DNA of 64,000 bases from Eucalyptus grandis. Taxonomy: Eukaryota > Streptophyta > Magnoliopsida > Myrtales > Myrtaceae. The notes below the pieces were generated by a model. The model ran no database searches, was not told where the DNA came from, and was given only the letters and a program-made list of their open reading frames with translations. Positions 12,950 through 25,486 of the stretch are shown one piece after another (within the stretch, counting starts at the first letter, position 1; each line of letters opens with the position of its first letter). The position numbers were made by a program, and so were the translations under genes. Where the stretch lies: assembly GCF_016545825.1 (NCBI RefSeq), contig NC_052612.1, positions 42,515,738 through 42,579,737 on the forward strand, read 5' to 3'.

Positions 12950-12950
12950 G

Positions 12951-12991
<41 letters not shown>
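12950..12991 (+). repeat. (GA)n microsatellite
   Basis: A pure GA dinucleotide run is followed by a GAGGAGGAGG purine tract. Open frames that cross it encode only Arg/Glu or Ser/Leu repeats. Confidence 0.9.
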
Positions 12992-12993
<2 letters not shown>

Positions 12994-13679
12994 GAGGAGG
13001 AAGAGGAGGAGGAGAAACTGCTGATGCCAAGCCCGAGCATAAGAAGAGCACGGTGTCATGGGCCTGAAGGGTTACAACAAATGGAACGTGGGCTTGCACG
13101 AAAACTGTTGAGAACTCCAGAAGTCGTATGCCGTTTGTGAACAAGGACGGCTCATCATCCTTGAAGGGATGGACCGACTTTATGATCTAGAAGATGGCCT
13201 TGCTTCTGATATATCATACATCACCGGATCTGGGTGAAATTGCTGGTAGCGACAGCCTCGGCTAAGGATGAAGCGCTTGGCACGCCGGGCCCGGCTATAT
13301 CTGGGAAATCGAATTGGATACCGTGGCTTTAGAAACCCTTGATGCCGATGATCCGGTGGTCCCGAGATAGAATCTAGCATGTAGATCGAGATTCCTATGG
13401 ATGCATTGCAGATGGGGTGGGATCGAGGCCGAAGCTATTCGATAGACAGCATTCCCATGACCATTAGAGGCCATTCGCTACAACCAACTTTCTCAGGGCT
13501 GGTTAGGCTATGAAATGAAGTGCTATCATTTTTACAAGGTATTTGGCAAAGATATCTCATGGCCGTAACATGCACAAAAACCATAGTAATCTTCAGGAAG
13601 CTACTCATCTTGCTTAAGTGGCATGGTAACATTAAAATATATATGATGCCAATTATATACAGGGCTAACATCATTAAGA

Positions 13680-13957
13680 GTTTTTTGACTATAAAAAATC
13701 CAAACTAATATAAATGCAACAATTTTAAACAAGAACTAATTTTTTTACCATAAAAAATCCTAATTGATACACTTGTGACAAATTTATTCTCCGTTAGTTT
13801 TTATTAAATTAGATTAATATCAAGAAAAACCACAAATCGATACTACTGTAACAAATGAATAATAAAACCTCAAATTTGTATGCTCGTGAACTGTTGCATA
13901 TTTATCTAATTTAATAAGTACACTAATTTAAGGATTTTCGGGACATTAATCCTCACA
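13680..13957. mobile_element. Degraded copy of the GGGTTAATACC-end MITE family
   Basis: It shares the internal phrases ACCATAAAAAATCC, TACACTTGTGACAAATTTA and TTAAATTAGATTAATA with the intact elements at 15505-15870 and 52496-52999. The right end reads GACATTAATCCTC. The left terminus is eroded. Confidence 0.6.
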
Positions 13958-15504
13958 TAAATCAAAAACTCCTTTATAGCTCAGTTACAAAACATCTTTT
14001 CAGATTGCAGGAACCTCAATCATGCATGGCTCCTAATCCCTTCCAAGTGGTTCCAGCAGGACACACCGGGGGGCTCACATCCCTCGTGTACTAAGCCAAT
14101 AGAAACACTGTCCGCCCTGTAGCCTTTGGGACTGGGAGTAAATGCCTAATATTTACTAGTGTCCCCTACAAAACAGACATCATTATTGTTCGCTTATCCC
14201 AATTAGACACAATAATCGTCCCCCTCATTAGTTAGTGATGCTGACTGGGCTTAGCAACGTTTGGCCCTTCGCGCTCTCCAGATCCCCCGGTGACTTTTCT
14301 TCTCTCCCTCACTGTTGACCTAATTCTCATGTTCAATCTTCGGGTGTTGCCTTCGGTCCCCTTCTCATATATCACTGTCTGCATATGGAATTTGCCAGAA
14401 AGATCACTCCTCAATTCCCCTTCTCTCTCTTCGACCAAAAAAAAGAAAAAAAAAAAAAGAAATTCACCTTCTCTCTCTAGCTGGGGCTCATTTATTTCGT
14501 TAAAAATGAAAGATTTTAAAAATATTTTCATGAAAATTATCGTTTATACCACTTAAAATGATTAGTCAATGAAAAATATATTTGTTACCGACGATAATTC
14601 ATATCTGAACACTTTCCGAACAAGAAAAATATTTTTCATAGTATTTATAGAAAAAAATATTTTCCAAATCTTTTGTTTCCTACGAAACCAACGCATCCTA
14701 AATAGCCATTAACTCTCCCAAAGTTGTTGCAGTTGATTGAGGCATTGAAAAATTGGAGGCTATTTGTTCGAATTTCACTAGCTACGTGTAACTTGCTCTG
14801 ATTCAATATCAACTATATAGGTTAAAAGTATAAACTTAACGACTCGTGGAGTTTATAATATGTTTCTTAGGTCTCTGGGCAATAGATCCTTTGCACTTGT
14901 GTTCCTGTATCAGCAGAAAATAATAGAAGAAATTACCCTTCTCATACTATGGGTTTTGTTGAAGATTTTGTTGAAGATTGCTTCAGCGCACTTTTAAAGT
15001 GGCCATTTATAGTTTCCAGTACAATGGCTTATGGTAACGCTTTCATAATTGAAATGTTCTCTATTAGATATGTTTAATTGGTGGTCTGATGGGATGGTAG
15101 TCGTTAATAGACTTAGGATTACTACCTTGTGATCCTGTGCATCATATGAATATGATCATTCTTCTTATCTGCAAGGAACTGTAGCTATTTTTTTTTTCTT
15201 TCAATTCTCATCCGGTGAAGGAATGTGTTATCATCTTCACCTTTAAATTTTTCACTAATTCTTAATACCACGATGCTTTCCTTATACTTGCCAACACCAT
15301 AATCTTTCACATGGAAATCTTTACTAAAATGTGAGTCAAAGTAAGAGAGTATATATTGTTAAGTGATCGTATGAGAAAACTCAAGATATTGATGTTTCTT
15401 AGTGATGTATTTAATTATTAAGTACTTTGAAAGTTAGCTATATAAATGATGCGAAATGAAAATGCCTTGACTAGATAGATGTTATTCGATTATAGTACTT
15501 TGAA

Positions 15505-15870
15505 GGGTTAATACCATAAAAAACCTCAAAATGGTATGTTTATGACAAATTTACCAAAAATTAATTTTTTTACCATCAGGAATCCCAAACTAGTACATTT
15601 GTAATAAATTTACCTTAAGCTAGTTTTTGCTAAAATTTACCGTCAAATTGCTAAGTAACACATGGTGGTTGATGGTGTACCAATTTAGGTTTTACCCTTC
15701 ATTTGTCAGATGTGTATTAGTTTGTAGTTTTTCGTGGTATTAATTCAATTTAACGGAAGTTAACTTAGGGTAAATTTGTCATAGTTTGAGATTTTTTATG
15801 ATAAAAAAATCTCAAATGATAAATTTGTCATATGTGTATAATAATTTGTGATTTTTCGTAATATTAACCC
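15505..15870. mobile_element. MITE with 9-bp target duplication (Mutator-type)
   Basis: The 366-bp element begins GGGTTAATACC and ends ATATTAACCC. It is flanked on both sides by the perfect 9-base repeat TACTTTGAA (15496-15504 and 15871-15879). A 9-base target duplication is characteristic of Mutator-like transposases. It has no coding capacity. The inside consists of repeated phrases about ACCATAAAAAA and TGACAAATTTACC. Confidence 0.85.
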
Positions 15871-15879
15871 TACTTTGAA

Positions 15880-17500
15880 GTAGGTCGAAGTAACTTTTAA
15901 AAAATTTACTGTAAGGTGCTTCAACTTTTTCAAGAATTTGTAAAATAAAACTAAAGTTACCTTACATTGAAGTTGTGGTCACACACGATCATACCAGACA
16001 CCATCTTCTGCACTATCGAATTGGCTCTGACAACCCCCATCTCTCTCCTATCTCCCTCTCTCTCTCTCATGGCGTGCTTCTAAGACGATGATAATGAAGC
16101 ATCATCATTAGCACCAAATTAACTGTAATTATGAAGGTCAAATAATGTTACTAAAATACATATATGCAGACATATACTATGTATATATGTATGTTTGTAT
16201 GTATGTATTCTCTAACCTATTTGGTTGTAGTATCTCCTTCAAATAGCATTGTATGTAACTGATGCACCACATCTTATTGATAATGGAGTCATGTTAAAGG
16301 AGGGAATATTGTTCAATCACTTCTTAACTTATTGTAAAGATGCCGATTTAATCATAAATTTTCTGATTTCATCAATTGAGTCATAAACATTTGTGCAAAA
16401 TTCTGATGTAGTCACTCTAGCCAATTTTCAATAGAAATCGCTGACATGGCGGTGTGCCATGTGGCATGGCTAGTGATGATTGGACTGCCGCATTATTGAT
16501 TTTTGATGAAAATTGATAAGAATGATTATATTGGAATTTTATACAAATATTTATGACTCAATTGGCAAATTTGAAAAATTTATAATTAAATTGGTATTCT
16601 TACAATAATAGTTTTAGAACCGATTAGGTAATTTTCCTTGTTAAAGGATGTCACATGGAACTCATTAAGTATGTTCATGTTGGGAGCACGCAACAAAATC
16701 TGATACCTATACCTTAAGAGATCGTTAAGAGGTAACTCATGTTTGAGCCCATCAACATATTTAATTAGACATACCTTCCCTTGAAAACTTAACCTAATAA
16801 GTTATGAGTCAACTAGAATGTTGACAGCATGCAGCAGAAGCCCAATACTTACACTTGCGGAGATTTCTTAGAGGGAGCCCAAGTTCTAGTCCATTAACAT
16901 ATTTAGTTGAACTCGAAATTTAAGCCAATGAATCATAAACCAATCAGAATATATTAACTACTCCACTCCACACCACACCACATCACACTAATTCTCTAAT
17001 ATGGAACTTATCTAACACAACTTGCACGTGCATCCTAATAGTTCATAGGTAATATTTCAATTTTTAGAGCATAATAGAGCAATAATAGCCGGTACACCCA
17101 AAACTGCAAATAAGTCTTGTCATTTGATTGTTTTACAAATGTCTCGAGGTCACTTGTTGCTAAAATCCTTGACAATAAATTAAGGATTCTCAAATACTAG
17201 TCTTCTATGCTAGTAGTATAATGCTAAACTGATAAAATTCCTGCCTAGGAAACTTGCCTCGTCTGAGCATGTAAGGTGGAAGACATAAACAACCGCTTAT
17301 GACTAGTATAAGGAAACTTCTATAAACGATTGAAGCATGTGCATAGAAGAAATCACTGAATCCACTTATCGACTTCAAGTTTAGGGTAATCGGTGACTGA
17401 TTGGGAGATACATGTGCATAACACGAAAGAATGAGAATTTTCAAGAATGACGAACAGAAGTCCCCCTTGATTGTTCCCCAGATAAATGATCTGGAAAAGA
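15880..17500. other. Gene-poor interval with a foldback element
   Basis: No gene is seen. Apart from the element at 16332-16605 there is a GTATGTATGT-like simple repeat near 16175-16208 and anonymous AT-rich DNA. Confidence 0.5.
16332..16605. mobile_element. Foldback MITE with arms of about 105 bp
   Basis: The left arm starts TTGTAAAGATGCCGATTTAA. The reverse complement of the right arm starts TTGTAAGAATACCAATTTAA, and similarity continues for roughly 105 bases, including the shared phrase CAATTGAGTCATAAA. A TA dinucleotide flanks each side, which fits a Tc1/mariner (Stowaway-type) insertion, but so short a repeat is weak evidence of the superfamily. Confidence 0.7.
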
Positions 17501-17739
17501 TCAGTCGTCTTCGCAGTGATCAAGACATTGTTTGAGCATTGATCGCGGTTTCCTTTTTGCTCGGCGAATAACAATTCCTGGCATACTTTCTCTTAGCCGT
17601 TCATAAAATCGAGAGATGCGGTCTTGAGCAGCAGTCTCACTTATTGTGAAAAGGAGAACGTAGGGCTGAATCTTTGTTAGTCCAACGAAAATGACACCTT
17701 GAAACAACACTTCAAGAGTTAATTTCCCTGCTGGATAAT
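17501..17739 (-). CDS. Possible terminal coding exon of an unrecognised gene
   Basis: A minus-strand open frame of about 80 codons ends in TGA or TAA-type termination at 17501-17503. Its composition looks like a folded domain: LTLEVLFQGVIFVGLTKIQP, then YVLLFTISETAAQDRISRFY, then a basic tail with RRAKRKPRS. An in-frame stop lies just upstream, so the exon must begin after a splice acceptor, such as the AG at about 17740. An ATG-containing candidate first exon on the same strand near 18990-19035 (MEISKKDENCIFFT, donor GGTGTGTG) has a compatible phase, but intervening exons may exist. I do not recognise the family. It could also be chance. Confidence 0.3.
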
Positions 17740-17760
17740 CATGCAAAACTCGCAATTAGT

Positions 17761-19565
17761 AACTTGCAAACTGTGCGAGTTCCAGAAGATATTTGATAGA
17801 AAAATGATATACTAGAATTTGCGCTTTCCATTAACGTTAAAACACCTAGGTTTTTTGCCTTGGGATCATGAATTAGCAAACTAGTTGAAAGAATCACCAT
17901 ATTCATGCCAGATATATAAAAATTTATAAAAAAAAAAATGCCAAATACAGTGTAACTCGGGATATGACAATTCAGAAGTCAAAGGAATAAGAGAACTGCG
18001 TCGACTGCATAAGGCGATATTCTCACTATGTCAGCAATTTTCTGCTCAAAGATGTGAATAATTTATGTGATGTAAATAATCCATAACAGCATAAAAGGAA
18101 AATATTCCAGTGAAATGAAACATTCAAAGTCGCCAATGTGTTACCGATGCCAAAAATTGACTGAAAACATACATGCATGAAGGAATTTATGGCTGAAATA
18201 CAGCCATCAAACTTGATTGCCCTTTTAATAAGGTTCGATAGGCACTTTTCACTCGACCTTTGTAAGCCTGATGACAGCCTAAATTACAAACTATCGAGAA
18301 TGAACAGCATGACACATGACAGCTACACTGAAGTGTGAAAATTATTGTTTATAAACCAGCCTCAAGTGAAGAAGTTGTGATGAATCAATCGTTAAGATCA
18401 TGAAGTAAGGAATCATAGATATATAGTTCTCCCAGAGTTTTTATGGCGGGAAATGAAGCAGAGTGCAAGACTCTTTCAACAAGATGCAATGAGAACAATC
18501 AGAAAAAAAACATTGACATTTGAATGATATTACTTATTTGAGGTTCATTATTCTACAATCATCTTGCAAACAGCAGGCGCATGTTTAGCCTTCAAACAAC
18601 AATTGCTCCGGAAGACTGCTAATTCTCATTGACAGCTAATAATGGCGAAAGGTATAACTCGTAATCACAGTATATTAGTAGCTGCCACCAGAGGAGAATG
18701 CATCACGACTTAAAACCTGAGCGCCTATGATGCAATTACATGCCACATTGGATCAATCAACGAACAAATTATCAGCAAACTTCTATTGTCAAAATGAAGA
18801 ACCTGCAAAGCTTTGAGAGCTGCGTACTTACTGGGGATAAAAGCTAGCTATACCGAATATCTAACCTTAAATAGCTATCGAAAGTTTACCCACTTACGTA
18901 AATTAAAGTAGCAAGAACTACGCCGAACACAAGAACAAAGGGTCAGATCTGTGAACACGACTTTGGAGAAATAATGACAGCACACACCTGTGAAGAAGAT
19001 ACAGTTTTCATCTTTCTTGCTGATTTCCATTTATCCCAGGTGCAAATCAGACTCAAAATAAACATACATACATACCCATTTGCACTTAAAATTAGCATAA
19101 GCCATAGGTTCTAGGGTTTTTGCCATGAAAATGTTCCTGGGAATAAGCAGGAGCAAGAAAAAGGCCAAAAAAGGCAAAGGAGGACAAAAAAGAGGATTAC
19201 AAGGACGGAAACCTAGATTTGGGTATTAACCAATTAAATTAAGAGCGTGTCCTTTTTGGTCACACTCATTAGTTGCTTTCGTGCATGACAACACACCGAA
19301 CAAATTGTCTATATTCAAATGATTTTGTTTAAATTCACTAGACACATCTATGGCCAATCGGACTTCCCCTCCCCCTCAAATGCCCCATGTGTGGGGAGGG
19401 AGGGGAAAAAAAGCAGTAATAAAAAAAAAAAAAAGGCAAATGACAGCTCATTTCCCTCGTTAGAATAAAAGGTACCCATGTCCTAATAAAGCCCTATATC
19501 TTAAAAAAAAAAAAAACTACATCTTGAAAGAGGAATAAACCCCACAAGCCTGTTCTGGTTATCTC

Positions 19566-19612
<47 letters not shown>

Positions 19613-19999
19613 TTTTGTGCTATATAAGAATCGGGCTATGTACGTATATAGAAAATGAGAAGGTAGGTGGGGAGAACAAGAAAATGGAAAAAGCTCGAGC
19701 AATGAATAGGGACAAAAACTAATTCAGATAGATGTACCATCTACCAATAAAAACACGAGAGCGTCGATCACAGACCGGGGCTTGAAAAGATTGACCTTCG
19801 TCTCTCTCTAGCCTCTCATTCTCTCTATCCGACCGATCTCTTCTTCAACATTTGCAAGAACTCAGATTCTCTCCCCTTGTCCCATCTGACTGATCGACGA
19901 CATCACGTCCCATCTATGAAATGGCACTTCCCTCTCTCTTCTTGATGTTAACATGATCATCCAAAGAAACCCTACAAGAACGAAGAAGCACAAACACCG

Positions 20000-20003
<4 letters not shown>
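17761..20003. other. Interval downstream of BOP, unassigned
   Basis: It may contain introns and the promoter of the putative minus-strand gene ending at 17501. No other coding region is recognised. It includes poly-A tracts near 19420-19434 and 19504-19516, a (TA)n tract and a pyrimidine-rich stretch at 19800-19900. Confidence 0.4.
19571..19608. repeat. (TA)n microsatellite
   Basis: A pure TA dinucleotide tract of nearly 40 bases, which is self-complementary. Confidence 0.9.

Positions 20004-20041
<38 letters not shown>
20004..20041. repeat. (GA)n microsatellite downstream of BOP
   Basis: A pure GA tract about 120 bases beyond the BOP stop codon, on the side of its 3' untranslated region. 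Confidence 0.9.
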
Positions 20042-20044
<3 letters not shown>

Positions 20045-20157
20045 ATGAAATTCTATGAATCAGAAAATGAGCGTCTAATTGGAACTCTATGATATACTAT
20101 TATATATGGATTTAAAGAAGATAATCTTTCAGTGTTTTTTGTTGTTGGAGATTAGAG

Positions 20158-21354
20158 CTAAAACTCTGGACGGTGGTGGTGGTACAATGAGGAAGGGTCA
20201 CAACCCACTTGCTGTGTCCTTTGCCTTTGCCTGTGACGGCCGGTCTCGGCTTCCTCACCGCAGTCCACTCCTGACCCCATTTGAGCAGCACCAAGATTGA
20301 GATAAACCATTCTTGAATCAACGTTCACATTGGACATGTTCCCTCCACTGCTTCCACTGCTATGCCCTTCACTCATTGGCGGGTTATAGATGCTGTTATT
20401 CGAATGTGAGGATGCGTTGGCGTTCCCTTCCTCACGCGAGATGACAAGAGCCGCTGACTGGACGAGCTCGAGGCAGAGCCGGAGCTTGTTGGGCTCGATG
20501 TGGGCCAGCCCCGGTACGGCACCCTTGAAGAGGAAGTCGGAGGTGAGGGCACGGAGCACATCGAGCGGGGTGACACCATCGACAGTCCGGACGTTGGGGT
20601 CCGCATGGTGGTCAAGGAGGACCGCCACCATATCTGGGGACACCATCTCGGCTGCGACATGGAGTGGGGTCTTCCCTGCCGGCCCCGCAGGGCAGTTCAC
20701 ATTGGCAGCCCCGAGCTCAAGCAGTGCCTTCACCACCTCCCGGCTGCAGTTTTCGACTGCGTAGTGAAGGGCCAGTGCGTCATCCAGGTTGAGACCCTCC
20801 CCCATCACCATGAGCTTCACGAGCTCGACATCGGACGAGTCAAGGGCGCGCCGCATCCGCCGTATCTTTTGGTCCTCGAGGTCGGCGCCAGCGGCTGCGA
20901 CAAGGTCATGGTGACCAGGATGGTGGGCGTGGGGGTGAGGCATGAGGGATTGGCGGGCGAGGGAAGACTTGAGGCGTAGCTCTTCGATCTTGGTGACCAC
21001 GTCGATGGGGAGGTGTTTAGCTAGTACTTCAGGTGGGAGGCCAGATTTGGCGACCAGGTGAGAGCAGGTGGTCCACAGTGGTTGCATTTCGTGCTTCCTT
21101 GAGGCTATTAGCACTTTCATTACGTCCTCTATCGAGGCCTTCTGGACCATGCTTGCCAATTGCTTCTGCGTACAATCAAATAAGCGACGAATCGAATAAA
21201 CATGATGCGCAAAGATTGATGATTTTATTGGATCGAACTAATCAACATAACGTGAAAGAAAAACATAAGACTAATTATCTAACCTGTGCTCAATGGAAGA
21301 TTATAGGGGAGCTATTGTGCAGAATTATGCTTGACAACTTTTTCCTTTTCCTTT

Positions 21355-21386
<32 letters not shown>

Positions 21387-22468
21387 TCCTTTTGTTTTGA
21401 AATACTTATATCAGAATGGAGAATTTGAACACCCAAATAGAGAAAGTGAATGTTTTGGGAAAAGTTGGGTTTGGTAAGCTTTTAACTGTGTGGAATGACA
21501 AGACAATGAAGAGATCGATCCAAAAACCTAAAAATGGGAAAATTCTTAAGTTCTAACAACGGAATTAGGGCGAACCATTTGAAGAGACTCCATGTTCGTA
21601 CATAAAATCAAACTCGCGGGGAAGCAAGAACACCTTACATAAAAAGAAAAAAAAAGGTCACAGGAATTTGGTCTTTGAGGGATTAAAAGACACAGACATT
21701 AGAAGTACTTAGGATTCCTTCAATGTCTCAAAGGAGAGTCTGGTTGGTGAGTGTTTTCAGTGTCCCTCAATCACACAGAAAGTGAAGCCAAAAAATGAAA
21801 AACCCAACTGAAGCACAGAAAAGCAAAAGCCCCTCCAATCATCAACAAGAAACGTCAGCAACCAAATCCTCAACAGCAAAATCTAATCTTACCTCCCCAG
21901 AAAAGGCCATACCAATCAACGCACTAGCGGGGGGAGGGGATGGGGAGAGAGAGGGGAGAGAGAGAGAGAGAGAGAGAGGGCGAGAGGAGAAGGATATGAG
22001 AATTGAGACCTGAGTGAGCAATGCGAGCTGCTCGACGCCGAAGGATCGGGCGGCGGCGAGGGTGTCGAGGGCGAGGTCGACGGCGGAGGTGCAATGCGTG
22101 TGCCAGCAGCCGCGCTCCCCGCAGTCAGGCCGGGGCTCGTGCTTCTGCGGCACGATTGAGACCTGCCCACTGTACAGGAACTGCAGCAGCAGCAGGAACA
22201 CCTCGTATCCCACCGAGCTGACCGGGATCACCGCGGCCCGCGCGGCCCTCGAGCCCGACCCGGAGGATGGATCCGAGGAGGGCCCCCCGGGGGACTCGGA
22301 TCCGCAGAAGAACTTGCGGAAGAAGAGGCTGCGGGCGGCGAGGATGCAGCGGTGGGCGTGGACGAGGCGGCCCTCCACGCTGAAGGTGACGTCGCTGAAG
22401 GCCTGCCCGTTGATCAGGAGGTTGAGGTAGTCCAGCGACAGGGATCTCAGCGAGTCCTCGATCGACAT
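20158..22468 (-). CDS. BOP: BLADE-ON-PETIOLE-type BTB/ankyrin co-regulator (2 exons)
   Basis: The exons are 22010-22468 and 20158-21165 on the minus strand. The border is GT-AG and phase 0, and the product is 488 residues, the usual length for BOP1/BOP2 (NPR5/NPR6). The BTB/POZ domain covers about 20-125 (INGQAFSDVTFSVEGRLVHA). A C2HC motif, C116-x4-C121-x-H123-x2-C126, is the NPR-family zinc-binding site. Residues 156-210 match the BOP signature (KASIEDVMKVLIASRK, WTTCSHLVAKSGLPPE). Ankyrin repeats cover about 257-360 (GKTPLHVAAE, GVTPLDVLRAL). BOP proteins act in the nucleus with TGA bZIP factors and as CUL3 adaptors in leaf, petiole and abscission-zone patterning. The start was chosen at MSIEDSLRSLSLDYL, the conserved N-terminus; an in-frame upstream ATG at 22579 lies in the GA/CT-rich leader and is unlikely. 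The intron is 844 bases. Confidence 0.95.
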
Positions 22469-22800
22469 CTTCTCGTTCTTGATTTCCCGTCCAAGAAGTG
22501 ACCGCGTTGCTGTTTCTTCCTTGTTTAGGGTTGAGAGAGAGAGAGGGAGAGAGAGAAGATGGGGACAGAGAAGGGTCAAGAGGAGGAGGTGGAAGTATTC
22601 ATGTGGGGTTTGCGAGTTCTGTTGGGAGTGTGATCAGAGGAAGAGGTGAGATTCTTCCATGGAGATGGAGATGAAGATGGAGATGGAGAGCGGAGGTGTG
22701 TGTTGATAGATATTTTGGTGGAGAGAGAGAGAAGAGAGAGAGGAGAGAGAGAAGAGAGATTGAGTGAAGCAACTTGGGTGGGCATTCTGGGCGGCTGAGC
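22469..22800 (-). promoter_or_regulatory. BOP leader and proximal promoter, GA/CT-rich
   Basis: Runs of CTCTCT on the BOP sense strand at about 22530-22560 and 22720-22765 are typical of plant 5' leaders and GAGA-type promoter elements. A TTTTAATAAG stretch at about 22798-22808 could serve as a weak TATA element. The transcription start cannot be fixed. Confidence 0.45.
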
Positions 22801-23383
22801 TTATTAAAAGGGCGAGTTTATTTTATTTATTTTTGCAATAAACATTTGGCAAAAGATCAGAAAATAGAAAATAAACGAGAATACTGTCAGGCATGCCTTC
22901 ATGGGTTTATAAAGTAATGTGACCGATACTTCATAAATACTGGATAAAATCCACCTGTCGAAACATTCACCCGCATAATTTTTTTCAAGAACCGTAATAT
23001 CTTGCATTTCTCGTATAGACAACGACCTATGTATATATATATAGCAGGATAAGCTGACCCGGAAGAGAGAAAATTACCGGGAATACGGGGGGGAGGAGGA
23101 AATTATTTGTCCGAACGCTTTTTATTGACCAAGGGAAGGGGTGATGTTTTGTCCTAGCCCTGAGGGTTTGACTAATGACATACTCGTGTTCGTGCCCTAG
23201 TTTTGAAAATTGAATTCCTAAAATAGAAAACACGAACTTTAACTCATATACATATACATACATACATATATGTGTGTGTGAGTATGATATCAGCATGTGT
23301 AAAAGGGGGATTGCACAATTTTCATTTTTTTTTTTTTATGTTTTTGTTTGGTTTTGACTATAGGCAACTAAACCGTGTGTTTA

Positions 23384-23453
23384 TTTGTGAGTGGACGTAA
23401 AGCTACAAGGCAAACCAACACACGGTTGCCTTAGCTTTACGTCCACTCACAAA
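23384..23453. repeat. Near-perfect 30-bp-stem hairpin
   Basis: The left arm TTTGTGAGTGGACGTAAAGC is exactly complementary to GCTTTACGTCCACTCACAAA at 23434-23453. The inner stem AAGGCAAACC pairs with GGTTGCCTT around the 7-base loop AACACAC. Only a 2-base bulge and one extra base interrupt pairing. A second partly overlapping match (ACCGTGTGTT at 23372-23381 with AACACACGGT at 23417-23426) means an alternative fold exists. Confidence 0.85.
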
Positions 23454-24084
23454 AGAAAGACCCCCCGTCTTTTGCACTTAGTCCTCTTTTGTTAAATTTA
23501 CTTCATGCCCTCTCAAAAGAAACATACTCCTCCTCATCATGTCGTGGTATATTTTTCTCTCTTCATTTCTCTCGTCTTTTGTCGCCTTAGAGTACGTTAA
23601 ATGAATGCTTACGGGATCTTTGCACTATTACCCCTAAATTCTGATGATTACTGCCTCGATCACTCAATAATTAAGATGTTGATTTCTAGGCATCACTAGG
23701 CGATTAGCCATGGAAGTTTCACATGTGTTGCTAAATTAGACTATGATTCAGTAACTAGAGGAAAAAGCTTAAAATTCTATTCACAGTACAAGTTCAAAAA
23801 GGAAAATATATCTTTCAAATAACTTTATTTTACGCACTATAATCTCATAATGAAAGGATTAGTAATATTATATTGTGCCTTCGATAATCCAAATTCTATA
23901 GTACTTCATCGGATTCTTTTTTATGTGCTTATATATGTTTAAGCTTGATATTTTTAGTATATATTTACAAATAATCAACTGCACATAAAATCAAACGGAT
24001 TGTTGAAATCAGCGTTCAAAAAGACTTGGAAGACATGAATGAGAAAACATATAAAAATTCAGTACATTGGCTTTAAAAGAGTAT

Positions 24085-24235
24085 GGACAAAGAGCCACTA
24101 AAAACTCTAAACTATACTTATTGTGACACATTTATTCTAATATTTTTCCTATGATACCAAAAAAACCCAAACTTGTGATGCATTTATCTTCTATCAAAAT
24201 TTTGTTAGCGAGAACAGTTAAAAATCTGCTTACAT
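24085..24235. mobile_element. Degraded fragment of the GGGTTAATACC-end MITE family
   Basis: It carries recognisable phrases such as TTGTGACACATTTATTC, GATACCAAAAAAACCC and TTTGTTAGCGAGAACAGTTA, but no intact ends. Confidence 0.4.
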
Positions 24236-25486
24236 GGATTCCAAAAAGCAAATAGTATTGACATGGTGCTCATGTGATTTTTTAGCAATAGCATATTGTT
24301 CCGTGGAGTTGTTGTTTTGGTTGAAAAATTATCTAATTAAACCTAGGTAGATCTAGTTTTAAGTTTGCTAGTTATTGATTCTTTGTAACCTCGAACAACA
24401 ATCATGGTCATGGATTTTCCTTCCCTGTATCGGTTGATGGTCTCTTGTAATCTCAAGTTGAAAGGCAAAAATAATGTAACATTTACAGATTTCCCTGGAT
24501 TTATTTCTGTTTTTTTTTTTCCATTTAAATATTGCCACTTATGCACTTCGATTTAAAAAGAAAAAAAAATCCAAAACTCTTAAGACTTTCACAACACTCA
24601 AATATCAACATGTAGATCCACACATCAATTTCTAATAATTTCTGAAATTCGGGTGACATTTTAAAGAATTTTTTTGGCCAAATAAAAAATTTACCTTTTT
24701 TTTTTGTGTGATCGAGAAAATAAAAACTAAATAAGGAATTTAATCTGAATTGAGTCACATCAAGTCCCTCCAAAAAGAACAGTGGAGAAAACAAAACGCC
24801 ATCTTCTACGTGCACCTCATCGACCCTCGGGGAATTGAATGGTGCTCTAACCTAATTATTGTTGTTTCCCCAATTCTCAAGGAGGATAATTAGGGACTAT
24901 TAGCAAAATGCACGACCATGCATTCAATTCTGAGCATGTGCATCATCGATGTCTCCATTATTTTAAATGTAAGCTGCTTTGGACAGATGGGATGTTGCTC
25001 ACTAACTGATCGTGCATTTAATACTCAAAGGATGAGAAGTTAACGCACAGTGATCTGCTTTTCATCAGATCATAATGACCTAATCCATATAAAAAAAAAG
25101 TTTGTCCCTCTTGTTCAAAATCACATGAAACCATCCAAATCAAAATCCCTTTGACAGGTTCTAATCTCCTGCATTTTTCAACGAGTAGAGAGTAATGTTA
25201 AACATTTGGATTAAATGGGCATGCTAACTAAAATGATATAATAGAATTATATTTTACCGACATACAAACATTATTAAGTAAGATTGATTTTACATAACAT
25301 CTATATCGTTCAAAAGGCCTTCCGTGCGCATGTGCATATGCTTCTGACTCATGTGATAATCGTCGATTTCATTTTGATTAGTACCCATAAAAAAAAAACC
25401 CCCAAACGAATTGCATGAGAGTTTGATTCATCTTTCACTAACCCCCGGGGAGGGGGGGTTATGGGGACAAGGCAAGGGGTCGCGTG

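Larger units (their letters stand above)
12017..15495. other. Gene-poor interval with repeats
   Basis: I see no gene. The interval holds a (GA)n tract at about 12950-12991, a moderately GC-rich patch at 13030-13430 with no recognisable product, a relic of the GGGTTAATACC element family at about 13680-13957, and AT-rich filler. Confidence 0.5.

Noticed and set aside
12704..13024. 106-codon frame ending in Arg/Glu repeats
   Set aside because: It is generated by the (GA)n microsatellite; there is no domain.
20500..20979. 159-codon plus-strand frame over BOP exon 2
   Set aside because: It is antisense to a well-supported BOP ankyrin region.
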